64,000 nt of DNA, from NCBI RefSeq assembly GCF_030272615.1, contig NC_081414.1, positions 49,404,501-49,468,500 of the forward strand, given 5' to 3'. The DNA is from Cryptomeria japonica. Lineage: Eukaryota > Streptophyta > Pinopsida > Cupressales > Cupressaceae. A program made the position numbers and the translations under genes. Below, in pieces: positions 15,310-27,534 of this stretch (position 1 is its first letter; each line of letters begins with the position of its first letter). Below the pieces are notes generated by a model that saw only the letters and a list, made by a program, of their open reading frames with translations, made no database searches and had not been told where the DNA came from.

Positions 15310-15345
<36 letters not shown>

Positions 15346-18300
15346 AATAGAAATATGTAGACTCCCAAAATAAAATATTTATATATATATGCACACTTAA
15401 GCATTCAGTTTATTTATTTATTTATTTTATTATTTCAACTTTATAAATCCTGCAGAAAACTAATAAGGAAAATAGCAGCATGAAATAGATGAAGAGATTG
15501 TTTTTTTTTTTTTAAGTTTTAAATATATGAGAATGCTCTAGATTTTTTCCTATTTTCATTAATATCTCAAATCCTAATCTGACCATTTTCTCTTTTTTTT
15601 CCTGCACATTAACCCTAGCTTAAAGGGAATATACTATATTTTCATTTCTTAAAACAATCTATAACTATTTCATTTTATTTAATCACAAACAGCAAGCTAG
15701 TAGATTTAAAATAATGCATTTCTCTCTCTCTCCTTTTTTTATCTAATGTTAACTTTGGAAATAGATGACTATTTAATTTTAAATGCATTTTCTGCAATAA
15801 TTAAGTGACAGAATGAAATAAACTAGATTTTATATTCTGTAATAGATAAAATGACAGAATGTTAACAGCAACTACAAAAGCCTAAAAACATTTAAAATCA
15901 ACTTAAAGATAGATATATTAAACCTATTCAACACAATTTGCATTTGTATTTAACTCAGAAGGTCTATATGCATGCTTTTCCCATTTCCATAATTTTATTT
16001 ACATGAGAGAATAAAAGAACTTTAAATTTCAAAAATAACATGAATGCAACAACTTTATTTTGGTAACTATAGGACTTAATAAAACTTATACATTTCATTT
16101 TTGCAAAAATAACTAAGTAGAATAATGCATTTCTTTAAGCATATTTAGAATACAATGTAGATAACATTACAAATGGGTTTGAAACCCAACTAGTCTCTCC
16201 TTTCCATTGAATAAGAACTTAGAATATAATATATACATTTCTTTGCTTCTGAAAAATAAATACAACATTTGGCTTTTCTTTAACATAGCTACAACTTAAT
16301 TACATTATCCCATTTCCTAATCTTTTCTGCAACTCAAGTAAAAACCAGCAACTTATATCTTTCTTTTTCCTTCCCATCCCTAGCAACCTGCAAATAAAAC
16401 ATAAGGCTTGACCATGGAGTGCTCACCTCCCAGCCTAGGCTTACTAGAAGCCACCCCCGAACTTGGAGAACCAAGCACTAGACGGGTTACACACAAACAA
16501 CCACAACAAGCAAAGGGGTAAACACACAACAACAATTTTCCCAACCAAGGCTACACTTCACCACAACTTGTGATGATTTTTCCATGGGTGGAAGTGGACC
16601 AAATACCATTGGGGAGACTGCAAGCATGGAACATCTCAATCCACCTCATGGCAACCAAATACAACACAAATACCTCCCTACATCCTTATGCCCCGCAAAG
16701 GCATATAAGCCATATCATCTCTCCTTATGACCCCAAATACATATACAAGGCTATGCAGCAAGGGTCACAAAGAACACCCTTGTTATCACTCTCCATAAAG
16801 GAGAGCCTCTCACCCAAGGCTATCAAACTTCTTCCACCCCAAGACCATCCTACTCTCCCAAGAGTAGAAGGCCTTGGACACTCCCAATACAAGAAAAAGC
16901 ATAAAAAGAACAAAGGGGAAAAATCACATTTTCTTTCACAAAGTAAAATACATATAAACAACCCTTCCATACAAGCATTTCTTCAAACATGAATATACAA
17001 CATAACAAAAAAAGAGTAAGAACCAACCTTAATCTGCCCAAAGGTTTTGAAAGATCTAGTTGGGGATGAGCAGCCCAAATCCACACAATATTTTCACCAA
17101 CACTTAGCCAAAATTCTATCCTACAACTATTCTTCAAAATTGCATGATCTCCAACAATGGAGAGTGGGTGATTAACTCACTAAGTCCCTAATCCTTGCCT
17201 AAGAAGGCCTCTCTCACTCTTCCCAACCCCTTGGATAGAGTGAGAGTTCCCATTGGTTGGTCTTCTCAACCTCTTACATGTTGCTAAAACTAGAAAGAGA
17301 AAAGGTAAGAGAGGATGGGGAAGAGAATCTGACACCAAAAGGGAAGGTTGTCTATCCTAGGAGGAACCTTCTAAGTTGAATTTTAGCTCACCTTGGAAAA
17401 ACCACTTTTTGAGGTGACTAAACAGTCACATGGGAGTAGTCACATGTTTAAAAATACCCCTAACCCATAGGTATACCCTTTGGACCTTTGGAAAAGCCCT
17501 AAAACTAATCCTAGGAGTCCATTTGACCCCTTAGAAACCCAACTGAAGTTAACCTACGGGTCAAACCTGAGTTGACCACTCCCAAGACTCCCTACCCAAG
17601 GCAAATTTGGGACCACACTCAAATGTTTGAAATGGCTTTGGTAGAAACAAACTCCCTCCAAGAGACAAGTCAAAATCAATGACACTAATCAGCACATGTG
17701 TCAAGTGACACAATAAAATACATTATAAAAATCACACATGGAATTTGTCTCTTGTTGGATTACACAAATTAATAAAATCAATTTAACACACATGCATCAT
17801 TTACTTTCACAAATAAAATACGATACAAACGGGGTGTTGTCTCTCCAAATAGACAACTCCTGGCTTTACAAACATACATAGGTCTAGGTTTGGTTCTCCA
17901 TAATATTTCCATGGTCACATGGATAATTTTCCTGCGCATCTCAATTTACACATTAGTAATTCCAAATTACCACAAATATATTATTAAACACATGAATTTG
18001 AATACACATCAAACACTCATACAATTGACAGTAATAAATCAATATCTCATATATCCCAATTGATCCACATAAGCAATTATCATAATCCTCAAAATTTGGT
18101 CCATTCATATTATAAGCATCCTATTTCTATCATCATAATGAAGTCCTGCGAATCCAATAATGACATACATCATCTCAAAGTAATTCTATTCTAGCATCAT
18201 ATAAAGTTTCATATCCATAATGCATAAAAATGAAGCATCAATATACATCAATGTTATCCAAATCATGGAATCATATAAGTTCTAAATCCATAATGCATAA

Positions 18301-18373
18301 AAATAAAGCATCCATACTAGTCTCATCATGAAAATAACAGAAATGCCAGGAGGAATTGGGGTAGGGCCTCACA
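14042..18373 (-). repeat. Chromovirus 5' LTR (element orientation)
   Basis: 4332 bp, a close copy of 5205-9093. The extra length is explained mainly by the insert at about 14770-15335. As the upstream LTR of a minus-strand element it would hold the promoter; I could not single out a convincing TATA box in its AT-rich sequence. Confidence 0.92.
14770..15335. mobile_element. GC-rich insert present in only one chromovirus LTR
   Basis: Both LTRs read AACCCCATAAAAGATTATT at the left edge and TAGACTCCCAAAATAAAA at the right; only this one has about 0.55 kb between. A possible ATTAT duplication flanks it (left GATTATT, right GCATTATATA), blurred by a TA tract at 15311-15343. The left half is AT-rich with pyrimidine runs; the right half (15000-15305) is strongly GC-rich with repeated GCCTCTGTG and GCAGTGGCG-type words. 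A stem GCCCTAACCC / GGGTTAGGGC with a 7-nt loop lies at 14941-14967. No LTR or transposase signature is visible; it could be a small non-autonomous element or captured DNA. Confidence 0.55.
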
Positions 18374-20121
18374 CAAAACAGCCTAGTACCAGTAACAGTG
18401 TTTCTACACTGGTAGATGGTGATGCTAATGACGATGAGGATGAAGAAGAAAAGCAAGAGGAATCTGTGAAGATCATTCCTAGGTATGTAAAGCCGAATCA
18501 TGATCCAATGCAAATCATAGGAGATAAGGATCTTGGAATTCTTACAAGAAGAAAGGTCAAAGAAAACTCTTGCATGATCTCTGAATTTGAGCCTAAAACA
18601 TTTAAAGAGGCACATAAAGATGAAGACTGGATCAAGGCAATGGAAGAGGAACTTGACTAGATAGAAAAGAATGACACATGGTCTTTGGTACCTAGACCTG
18701 AGCATAAAAATGTCATTGGCACCAAATGGGTTTTTTGAAATAAGATGAATGAAGATGGGACAGTGGTAAGAAACAAAGCCAGACTGGTTTGTAAGGGATA
18801 TGCTCAAGAAGAAGGGGAAGACTATGGAGAAACCTTTGCTCCAGTAGCTAGATTGGAAGGAGTTTGTATGCTTCTTGCATATGAAGCCTTCAAGGGATTC
18901 AAAGTATATTAAATGGATGTAAAATCTGCATTCTTGAATGGAATACTTGAAGAGGAGGTGTATATAGAGCAACTAGATGGGTTTGCCCTATCAGAAGACA
19001 GTGACATGGTGTGTAGGCTACATAAAGCCTTGTATGGATTGAAGCAAGCACCTAGAGCATGGTATGAACGCTTACACTCCCATCTTGTGAAGATTGGGTT
19101 TGAAAGAACAAGTGAAGATAGCAATATCTATTTGAAGTTAGGAGATCAGATTCTGATCTGTGAAGTATTTGTTGATGACATAATTTTTGGTGGAGATGAC
19201 AAGATGAGTCATGATTTTGCAGATGAGATGAAGAAGGAATTTGAAATGTCACTTATAGGGGAGATTAAGTTCTTCATTGGACTACAGATTCAACAAATGA
19301 AAGATGGTATCTTTATCACTCAGTCCAAGTATGTCAAAGAGGTGTTGAAGACCTTTGGCATGGAAGACAACAAACCGGTTGGTACACCGATGGTGACCGG
19401 TTGTAAATTGTCAAAAGAGGGTGACTCGGTGTTGGTGAATGAGAAGGAATACCAATCAATGATTGGTAAGTTGCACTATGTAGTACATAGCAAACTGGAC
19501 ATTGCACATGCAGTGGGCATTACTGCACGGTTCCAGAAAAGTCCAAGAGAATCCCACTTGGTAGCAGTCAAGCATATTCCTAGATATCTGAAGGGAACTA
19601 TTGACTATGGATTGTGGTATCCATACAGTAATGATTTCAACCTCAAAGTGTTTACAGATGTTTATTGGGTTGGTAATGTGGACGAGTGGAAGAGCACAAC
19701 CAATGGTGCATTCTTTCTTGGTGGTAGATTAGTCTCATGGATGAGTAAGAAGAAGAGTTGTATCTCGCAGTCTACACCAGAAGTGCAATATGTTGCAGCA
19801 TTTATGAACTGCACTCAGACAATTTGGATGAAGCGTGTATTAAGTGGTTTCAAAGTTCCTATATCTAAACCGGTGAGCATATTCTATGACAACACAAGTG
19901 CAATTAATATTTCCAAGAATCTGGTTTTCCATGCTAGAACCAAGCACTTCGAGCTCAAGTATCATTTCTTAAGGGAGAAGGTTCAGAACAAAGAGGTTGT
20001 ATTGGAACATGTTTCCAGTAAGGAGCAGTTAGCAAACATATTCACCAAGCCTCTATTGAAGGCTACATTTACCTATTTAAGAGGTGAATTAGGGGTGTTG
20101 CCCCTTAAAGAGGTGAACTAA
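18374..20121 (+). pseudogene. Copia-A reverse transcriptase and RNase H
   Basis: Resumes the Copia-A frame after the chromovirus. An acidic linker is followed by WIKAMEEELD, the start of Copia reverse transcriptase, then MDVKSAFLNG (first Asp), ALYGLKQAPRAWY, and FVDDIIFG with the catalytic Asp pair at 19174-19179. RNase H follows: FTDVYWVGN (usual YTDADWAGD), STPEVQYVA (usual STAESEYVA), DNTSAI, TKHFELKYHF, and LANIFTKPL. In-frame stops at 18658 (TAG), 18736 (TGA) and 18910 (TAA) correspond to Gln, Arg and Gln in Copia-B. The 402 codons from 18913 are open. Unusual residues at the RNase H sites fit loss of constraint. Confidence 0.93.
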
Positions 20122-20347
20122 AAGTGTGTGCTCCACATCAGTCAGGTATTGCATTGATAAATCTTTTTCAAGATCGGTGTGTTGAAGGATGCTAGTCCTC
20201 AGGGGGAGCAACATAGTGGGACATAGTTGTTTGTGCCTCCACTTTGGCATTGTTGTCAAAGGGGGAGAAGATTTGAAGTGGAGAAGACATCTGCAGTATT
20301 AGGGAGAAGATGTGAAGCAGAGAGATATCTTTGTATATTGACATCAA

Positions 20348-20363
20348 TGCCAAAGGGGGAGAT
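20348..20363 (+). promoter_or_regulatory. Copia-A polypurine tract
   Basis: TGCCAAAGGGGGAGAT directly precedes the 3' LTR. The same word on the minus strand precedes the 3' LTRs of Copia-B (27168-27182) and Copia-D (51312-51328), so these families share the tract. Confidence 0.88.
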
Positions 20364-21842
20364 TGTTGGCATATGTGCAGAGCTTGATGACACAATGATA
20401 TTGTATGTTGGCATTGATGTCAATATACTAAAGTATGAATTGATGTAAGCAAACTGGCAAGAGAACCGGTATGATGTTGTGAACCGGTTTATGTGAAAAA
20501 ATGAAGCGGTATGTTGGAATGAGAACCGGTATATGGGAAGTTCTGTATCGGGGTTTCATTTGGCATGACTACCGATTGGTAGTCTCAGCTTCAAGGTTTT
20601 CGGTTGATGCATTCCAAGCCTGTGTGATTCAACTGATGACATATTGTGATGAGTTAGCATTGTAATGAAGATCAGATCATGTTGCCATGTCATCCTTGTG
20701 CGTGTGAAGGATTTCCTTGAGGATCTTGCATGAAGAAGATTGATCCTATCTACCTCGGGAATGTGCAAAGTCTCTGTAAATGGTGGAGAGTGCATAATGG
20801 GTTATTAGCTTCCAGAAGTGGTAAAGAATGAATGTTGGGGAACGTCTTGAGATCTATTCAAGATTGTTGTATTCAATGCAGTGTGATTAATGGTCAGGAT
20901 TGAATCGACTGAATTGTTAAACCTAAATGTTTAGGGTTTATGCTACCGACCTATCTGTTTCCTATAAGGTTGATGATGTTTTTCATTTTGAAGTTGTTGG
21001 CAAATGTTATGTGTATCCAAGTGAAGAGATACTTGGTTCTTGCTAGACCGGAGAAGTGCGTGGATACCTGCAGAGTGTGATTGCAGAAGCAAAGGAGCTA
21101 AAGAGGATCTGCCTTGGCATTGTGTGTTGTTATCATATCAGTGTATTACCTGTTGACTTCTAACCATTTCAGCAGTTGGAAAATCCCTTAAGTGAGTAGC
21201 TTTAACAAGCTTTTGTGTAAATCCTTTAACAAGGTGACTCAATTCAATGAGTTCTTCAAATCCTCTTGCGAGGTAACCTTTAACAGGGTTCTAACCTTTA
21301 ACCGAGTATTTAGCCATCCCTTAACCGGGTGATCCCTAGCAAGATCGGTTCCTAGAAGAAGCTATTGTAAAAGTCTTTAACCGGACTAGGCTCCTAACAG
21401 AGCGGACTTCAAAAGAGTTCAAAGAATAGCTTGTGGGTATTCATCCCCACCGTGGTTTTTCCCTGTTGGGTTTCCACGTGAAAAATTTGTGTGTCATGTG
21501 TGATGCTTTTCATGTGATGCTTTAATATTTTTTGTCAAGTGGTAAAGCATGTTGAACCAGTAGTCATTATATTTCTAATGATATATTAATTTTTTATGCA
21601 TATGGGTGAAGTGGAAATGAGATATTAGATTGTGTGGAGATCTAAGCATTACTGGTTTATGTCTTTCATATTCTCATTGTGTTTTACTGGTAGTGCCTTG
21701 ATTTAGACCGGTGATACTATTTACCAGTTATGTGTAGTCTTTGCAGTCAAACTGGTTCAGGGTAAGTTTTTTTGTCTGTACTGATTCACCCCCCCCCCCT
21801 CTCAGTACCGGTTTGGTACTAATTGTTCATCATTATTCATCA
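20364..21842 (+). repeat. Copia-A 3' LTR
   Basis: 1479 bp, paired with 110-1594. It keeps the ACCGGT cluster near its start (20464-20530), the C-rich tract and the hairpin GTACTGA / TCAGTAC (21778-21784 and 21802-21808). It ends TTCATCA at 21842, followed by GCCTA. Confidence 0.93.
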
Positions 21843-21847
21843 GCCTA

Positions 21848-21930
21848 TCTATGATGAAGAAAATGAGTTTGAAGATCAACAAAATGAGGTATTATCAGAT
21901 ATGCAATGCAGCAGAGAACTCTAGAAAGTT
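21848..21930 (+). pseudogene. Copia pol relic, downstream half
   Basis: Continues the frame broken at 109 when one GCCTA is removed: an acidic run (YDEENEFEDQQNE) typical of the variable linker before Copia reverse transcriptase, ending in TAG after about 27 codons. No reverse transcriptase follows, so the parent relic was truncated or is too diverged here. Confidence 0.65.
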
Positions 21931-23026
21931 TCTAACACAAAAAGGTAGTTAAACAAACTGTCTTAAAATTCTATTGAAGAGAGCTCTAGACAACCACAAA
22001 TGCACACAAACTCTCAAATAGTTGCCTCTAAATAGCTCCTAACACTTGAGTAGGTATAAAGGCAATCAGACACAAATAGTCAAATAATTATCTCTGGGAG
22101 CTCCAAACAACTCCAAATCAATACACTTGATAGAGTTCCAAAAGGCTCCAAACAACTCTATACATAGTATGTAGACATAGTTCCAAATCAATGATTCTTT
22201 TGTTGGATACAACAACTTGAGAAAGGCATATGCAAATTACTTCCAACATGAGTATAATTTAATAAATATTAAGCACGTGGATCCCTAGAGTGTGCGTAAT
22301 GGGAGATTGCATATGTAGTCTAAATTTTACCCCAATACCCCTATAGAATTAAAATTCACTTACAAGATGATGGATTTGTTAGGTGTTATAGCAACTTACC
22401 AAATCAAATTGGATATATTGAGTTCAAGTGTAAGTTGAGTCCCTTTAAAGATGGAAAAATTAAAGTATTTTATAAATGAATGCATGATTTTAACATTAGT
22501 CTACCTTCTTTTTGTTGCTCAATTTGTGCAAGTGGTGAATCTGATTCATCTTTGCTAAATAGTAACATGAACAAGTTGATAAATCTATAATCAAGTCTAG
22601 ATACCTTTAATGAAGAGGCTAAAGGATATTTAGATGCAAGGTATAATGCTTATACTTATGAAGTTGTAAAGGTATTATCCTTTCAATAGCCTATAAATGA
22701 TTTATATGCTTCATTTCTAGAGAAATATCAAGGATAAAGCATTATTTCCATGTCAACAAGGATCTTCAAGGTTTTCCTTCAAAATTCTAATGACACATGT
22801 TTTCAATTGTCGTTTCTATTTTTGTCTTTATCAGTAATTCAATCATATTTACTTCTCCAATGGCCTCAATAATATTCTTTTGGTTTCAATTGAATTATGG
22901 GAATATTTTGTTAGGGGGTTGTTACTCGTTCTATTTCAACAAAAGTATGGATGTCACATATAAAATATGACAGTTTTCAATTTTCTCCTTCATCTTATGT
23001 GCTTATTCTTTCTTTAAAAAGGTCAA
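21931..23026. other. Unassigned sequence with a possible coding relic
   Basis: Mostly AT-rich. At 22337-22740 the plus strand reads as a stop-interrupted but protein-like stretch (QIGYIEFKCKLSPFKDGK, later NEEAKGYLDARYNAYTYEVV, then LYASFLEKYQG). I do not recognise it; the composition is less biased than the surroundings and it could be a gene or element fragment. The region before it has repeated CTCCAAACAACTC-like words (22010-22170). Nothing else is supportable. Confidence 0.3.
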
Positions 23027-26000
23027 GTTATTATTATTTTTATTATAGTGAGTGGTAAGGGCCCCAACCCATTACAGAATAGACAAACAACAATAAAAAT
23101 CAAGAGAAAATGAAAAGATTACAAAAAGGTAACCCAAACAAAAAAATGACGTAGCTGACAAAACAACAAAGTCCCATGAATTCAAGATGGGCCCACTTCT
23201 TGGCCCCAAAGGAACAATCTGAGACCTCAATGAGGGGAGAGAATGACCTTTTTCTATTTCTGAACCATTATTTATGAACTATATTGATTGGAGAAGCAAA
23301 AGGCTAAGTATTGTTTGAGCCTTGAAGTGAATTTTTTGTAGAGTTAGAAAGAGGGGCAGCAAAGCCCAAAAGAGTAACCTAGCAGTCAGGGGAGAGGGAG
23401 TCAGGGACCAAAGAAGGGGATGAGTCTTGTAGTTGAGAGATCCCCAGAAATTGTCCTCAGTACATTAGTAGCATACACAACAAACAAAATAGAAGCATCC
23501 CTGGAATGAGTCACATTACCAAGGGATGACATGATAGGTGCCACAAGAGTCGAAACCACACAAGTTGTAGAAACAAGGACAGTTATCGAAGAAAGTTCTC
23601 ATAGAAAGTTAGAGTCAAATTTGGATATTACAGCAGAAACAGTTAGATGGTCATACCTATACACATCCTTCCACAAGGTAGGAGAAGATCAGAGATAGGG
23701 TCTACAAGGATAAGAAGACATCATGTGCCCCATTATGAAGCAACGATGACACCTAAATGGGATTCCTTCATAGTCTAGGCACTACCTCCAGATGAGATCA
23801 CCAACTCAAAGATATATCTTAGCAAGAAGAGTTTTTGAGACATCCAAATCAACTAAGATCTATGCAAAGGAGGGGTGGGAGAAAATACTAGTATTAGGTT
23901 CCACCCTAATAAAGCACACAGCTTGTTACCTATAGTTTTGTATGTGGAAGTGCACCAAAATGCAATAGGAGGTGAGGTCTAGTCGAACCCAAATAAGAGA
24001 GACATCAGAAGAGTCCATGAAAGGATTAAAAGATGGAGTCCAAATGCCAAACAGGAATCAATAATTACCTCTGGTAAACCCTCTTGTATCACCTTTACTA
24101 CATCATAAATCAAACTTATCTTCTTCACATGTTCCTGCAATATTTATTTCCTTCCTGAAGCATGCAGGACATTACCAAGTTGTAACTTATGAAGAGGTGA
24201 AATATTGAACAAGTCAACTTGTCCCTCTTGTATTGGTATTCACAATAATTGTGGTGTCACCATAATGTATTCCTACAAGATCCTTGGATGAGTTTGAAGG
24301 TCCTTGACATGTCTCTTGATTGCTTGTAGAATCAACTTGCTTCTCATCTGACTTCTCTCCAATATCCTAACCACTCTCAAGATTATCCTCTTCATTTTTC
24401 TCATTATCTCTTATCATTGTATTCTCCTCTTAACCAAAATTCTTTGTATTCTCTAGAATATTTTATCCTTTAACTTGACTAATGTTCCCCAAAGGAGGGA
24501 CACCTACTTCACATTGTTCACTGGTGCCTTATGCACCTCAACTCTCCAAAGGATTAGTCTCCACATCCTTCTCAACTCCATCATTCTTTTTATCATCACC
24601 TCCTATCTCCTCCAAATCAAAGTCATCTAGAGAAACTTGTTCCTCAATCATCACCTCACCTCTCTTCATTTCCTTCATGATCTTTTCTATTTCCCTTTGC
24701 ACTTCATCCATACTATCCTCCCTCATGCTCCTGAGAGTGTTTACCCTTTTCTTTGTCCCCAATTTATGAGATTGTTTGTGAGTTATATTGGTTATCTTAT
24801 CCTTAGACATTGAACATTTGACCTATTTAAGAGCTTGTTCTCTTAATAGTGCTTCTAGCTTGACAGCTTCATCTCTTTTCTCCATCAAGGCATTAGCAAG
24901 TTCCTTCATAATTCAAGCCAAAATATCACTTAAATTCAAATTATACTTCATTGTATACATGATTATAGCTTGCTTAATGATTTCCTAATTATATGGAGAC
25001 ACTTCTAGATAGAGCTTAAAAGTTTCTTCCAAGGCCCCATGTCACTTAATTGCATTAAAAATTGCATCTAAACTTAATGGATCGTGTTTAGGTATCTCCA
25101 AAGGAGTCTTCTTGGTCTCCTTTTCCTTTCCCTTCTCCTTTCCTTTTCCTTTCTATTTCCTTTAGAACTTCCTTCTTCTTCTCCTTCCCTTATTCTCTTT
25201 TCTCTTCTCAATATGAAAGCTTTCATTATTCTTCTTCTTCTTCATCATCATCAACATTTGCCAAAGTGATATCTTCTCTTTTTCTTTGTTACTTTGTCCT
25301 TTGTTTCTTCTTCTCAATAGGAGCCTCAATATGTACCAAGACCTCAGTAGTAGTTCTTCTTTTGCTAGGAGGATTTTGAACAAGTATGAAAGGCTTAGTG
25401 GAATGGAAATACCAGTGATGCACCTACTTGATCTTTTGGGTCCTAGGGGTGATTATGGGGTACCACCAGGAGCTTTAGATACCTCAACATTACTTTTAGA
25501 ATTGATCCTCAGCTTCATCTCCAAATCTGCCTTTGTTTTCTCAAACCTTTCATCAACCTTCTTCTTCATTATTTTATTTCTTCATATGTCCCAAATCTTT
25601 TAGCATTAGTATTCTTAGGATTGTTGACCAAAATATCAGCATAGGCAATCCATTTAGGTGTGGATACCTCATAGGTAAATTATGGAATCCACACAATTCT
25701 AGGTTCAAGTGCCTCCATGTAACAATTATCTTTATTTACCTTCGAAGTAATAACTTCCCTATATCTTTCAACAACCTAAGTAGGTATCCTATATCTTTCT
25801 TGTATTTCACTTTGTAAAGTCATGAAGAAACCCCAATATGTTACATCACATGATTGTATTCATTCAAGGTTGAATGAATTATGTATATGCAGACATCCTC
25901 GATATGGATCACATCAATGGGGATGCAAGGAAATGTTTTATCTTTGTTAGTCACAATAAATATGTATGGATGCTTCTTGAATATTGGACTTGGATTTTCA

Positions 26001-26109
26001 ACAATATCAATAACCCTAGGTGTAGCCATGTTTATCCTTCTGAGCTTAGGGTTGCACAAAAAGTTAAAATAATCTGAACTTTGACTGTTAGGGTTTGCAC
26101 ACAATAGCA
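23027..26109 (-). pseudogene. LINE ORF1-like relic (DUF4283 / CCHC type), minus strand
   Basis: Minus strand, decayed. From the N terminus: MATPRVIDIV (ATG 26027-26029), long charged K/E-rich parts near 24538-25380, then SLIWVRLDLTS and LIWMSQKLFLLRYI-like pieces that resemble the DUF4283 region of plant L1 ORF1, and a knuckle-like CHRCFIMGHM near 23700-23760. It ends in a T/A-rich tail (minus strand TATAATAAAAATAATAATAA at 23027-23046) after a GGGTTGGGGCCCTT stretch, as at LINE 3' ends. There is no ORF2 between. Family assignment is by motif memory only. Copia-B interrupts its 5' side at 26110. Confidence 0.5.
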
Positions 26110-26114
26110 CTTTT

Positions 26115-27167
26115 TGTAGGTCCCGAGTACAACTGAGAGGGGGGGGGTGAATTAGTTTTCTAATAAATTCAAACCAAAATCTTATTAACCAACTTAATGC
26201 TTAATACCGGTAAGACAGTTAAGTGTGCTGGTAAACAGTGTTAATAGGAAATGTTGTACCGGTAAGAATTAATGCATGAAACATAAGCACAAAGTCAACC
26301 ATAACACATGACACAAATATTTGTACGTGGAAACCCTATAAGGGAAAAACCATGGTGGGAAACCTTACCCACAATCAGATGATACTACTGTAGATAGTAA
26401 GTGTACAAAGAGGGGTCTGCACATGCAGAAAGGCCAACAGCCTAGAGCTCACTACTCAAACACAAATGGGAGTCACACTGACTACAGTTGGATGGTTAAA
26501 TCCAATGAGAATGTACTGCACAAAATAGCATCTTCATATGCTGGATTCAGTACCAGTGTAATGCTGATATGCTTCTACAAAAACCTAGCTTCACCTTCAA
26601 ATGATGTCTTCGTGTATACCTCTGCTTAATCTCGCATATACCTTCTTACAATTCTTTTTTGCATTCCACACTTGATCTTACAAATAAGATCTTACATTTA
26701 TACCATACCCTAAGACCAATTTTAGTAGGTCGGCTCTACAAGATATTACAATAAAACATTTTACAAATAATACAATATCCGATGCAATAACTGATTGAAC
26801 ATGTCAGCTTAATGCTTTTATAACAATAATAAATCATCTCCATAGCGTGCCATGTTGATCTGGAAAAGATAAACCTGCCGGTGTAACTCTAGATAACCTG
26901 GACCTATTTGTTGGTAAAAGCAAATATGCAAATAAGAATATACCAATGATATTACTTCAAGGAAAAGTGTCCACGTGATGTCTTCGACATTACCAAGTGT
27001 CTTCCATGTCATTGCAGGTACCGGTGAACATTATATCCTGCCGGTTAACCATATACCGGTGATTGTTGAACAGTTTACTGATTGTCGGTGAATGTTGCTG
27101 GATCTCCAAAGTAGGTGTATTTAGCAGGTGTTGACATCAATGACAAAACCATACCAAAATACCAACA
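26115..27167 (-). repeat. Copia-B 3' LTR (element orientation)
   Basis: 1053 bp, partner of 31748-32802. The hairpin site (26129-26159) has lost pairing here: ACAACTGA faces TTAGTTTT. A TATA-like GGTATAAATG on the minus strand lies near 26696-26705. Confidence 0.94.
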
Positions 27168-27182
27168 ATCTCCCCCTTTGGC
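27168..27182 (-). promoter_or_regulatory. Copia-B polypurine tract
   Basis: Minus-strand GCCAAAGGGGGAGAT immediately precedes the LTR start TGTTGGTATT. Confidence 0.88.
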
Positions 27183-27534
27183 ATTCATGGCAACACAAGA
27201 TGGAAAAACCATCAAAGTGCCAAAATAGAAATGCCAAGTACAAAAACCAATTCTCCCCCTAGGAGTAATATGTGTTTATACAAAGATTTATTTACAATAC
27301 CAATCTCTCCTCAAAAAGATAATGCATTTTTCCATATATTTTTCCTTAATGTTTTTCCATATATCTCTCCCCCTTTGACATCAAATGCCAAAGTCACAAA
27401 AGGTTCAAGTTCATACAAAATACCAACCAATTCAATATACCAACTACTCCCCCTAAGAAATAGCTTCCTCATCAAATACCAGAATAAAAGATTTGTCCAT
27501 TTAATTATGTCGGTTGATGACAATCATCAACTAT

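Noticed and set aside
18271-18972. Long minus-strand open frame opposite the Copia-A reverse transcriptase
   Set aside because: Lies antisense to a clear Copia frame and has no motif; a shadow.
19640-19800. Altered RNase H residues in Copia-A as a new activity
   Set aside because: The element is full of stops; loss of constraint explains changes such as FTDVYW and TPEVQY.
25100-25380. Lys/Glu-rich minus-strand frame as a host nuclear protein
   Set aside because: In line with the LINE ORF1-like relic and interrupted by stops; the plus strand is a CTTCTT-type repeat.
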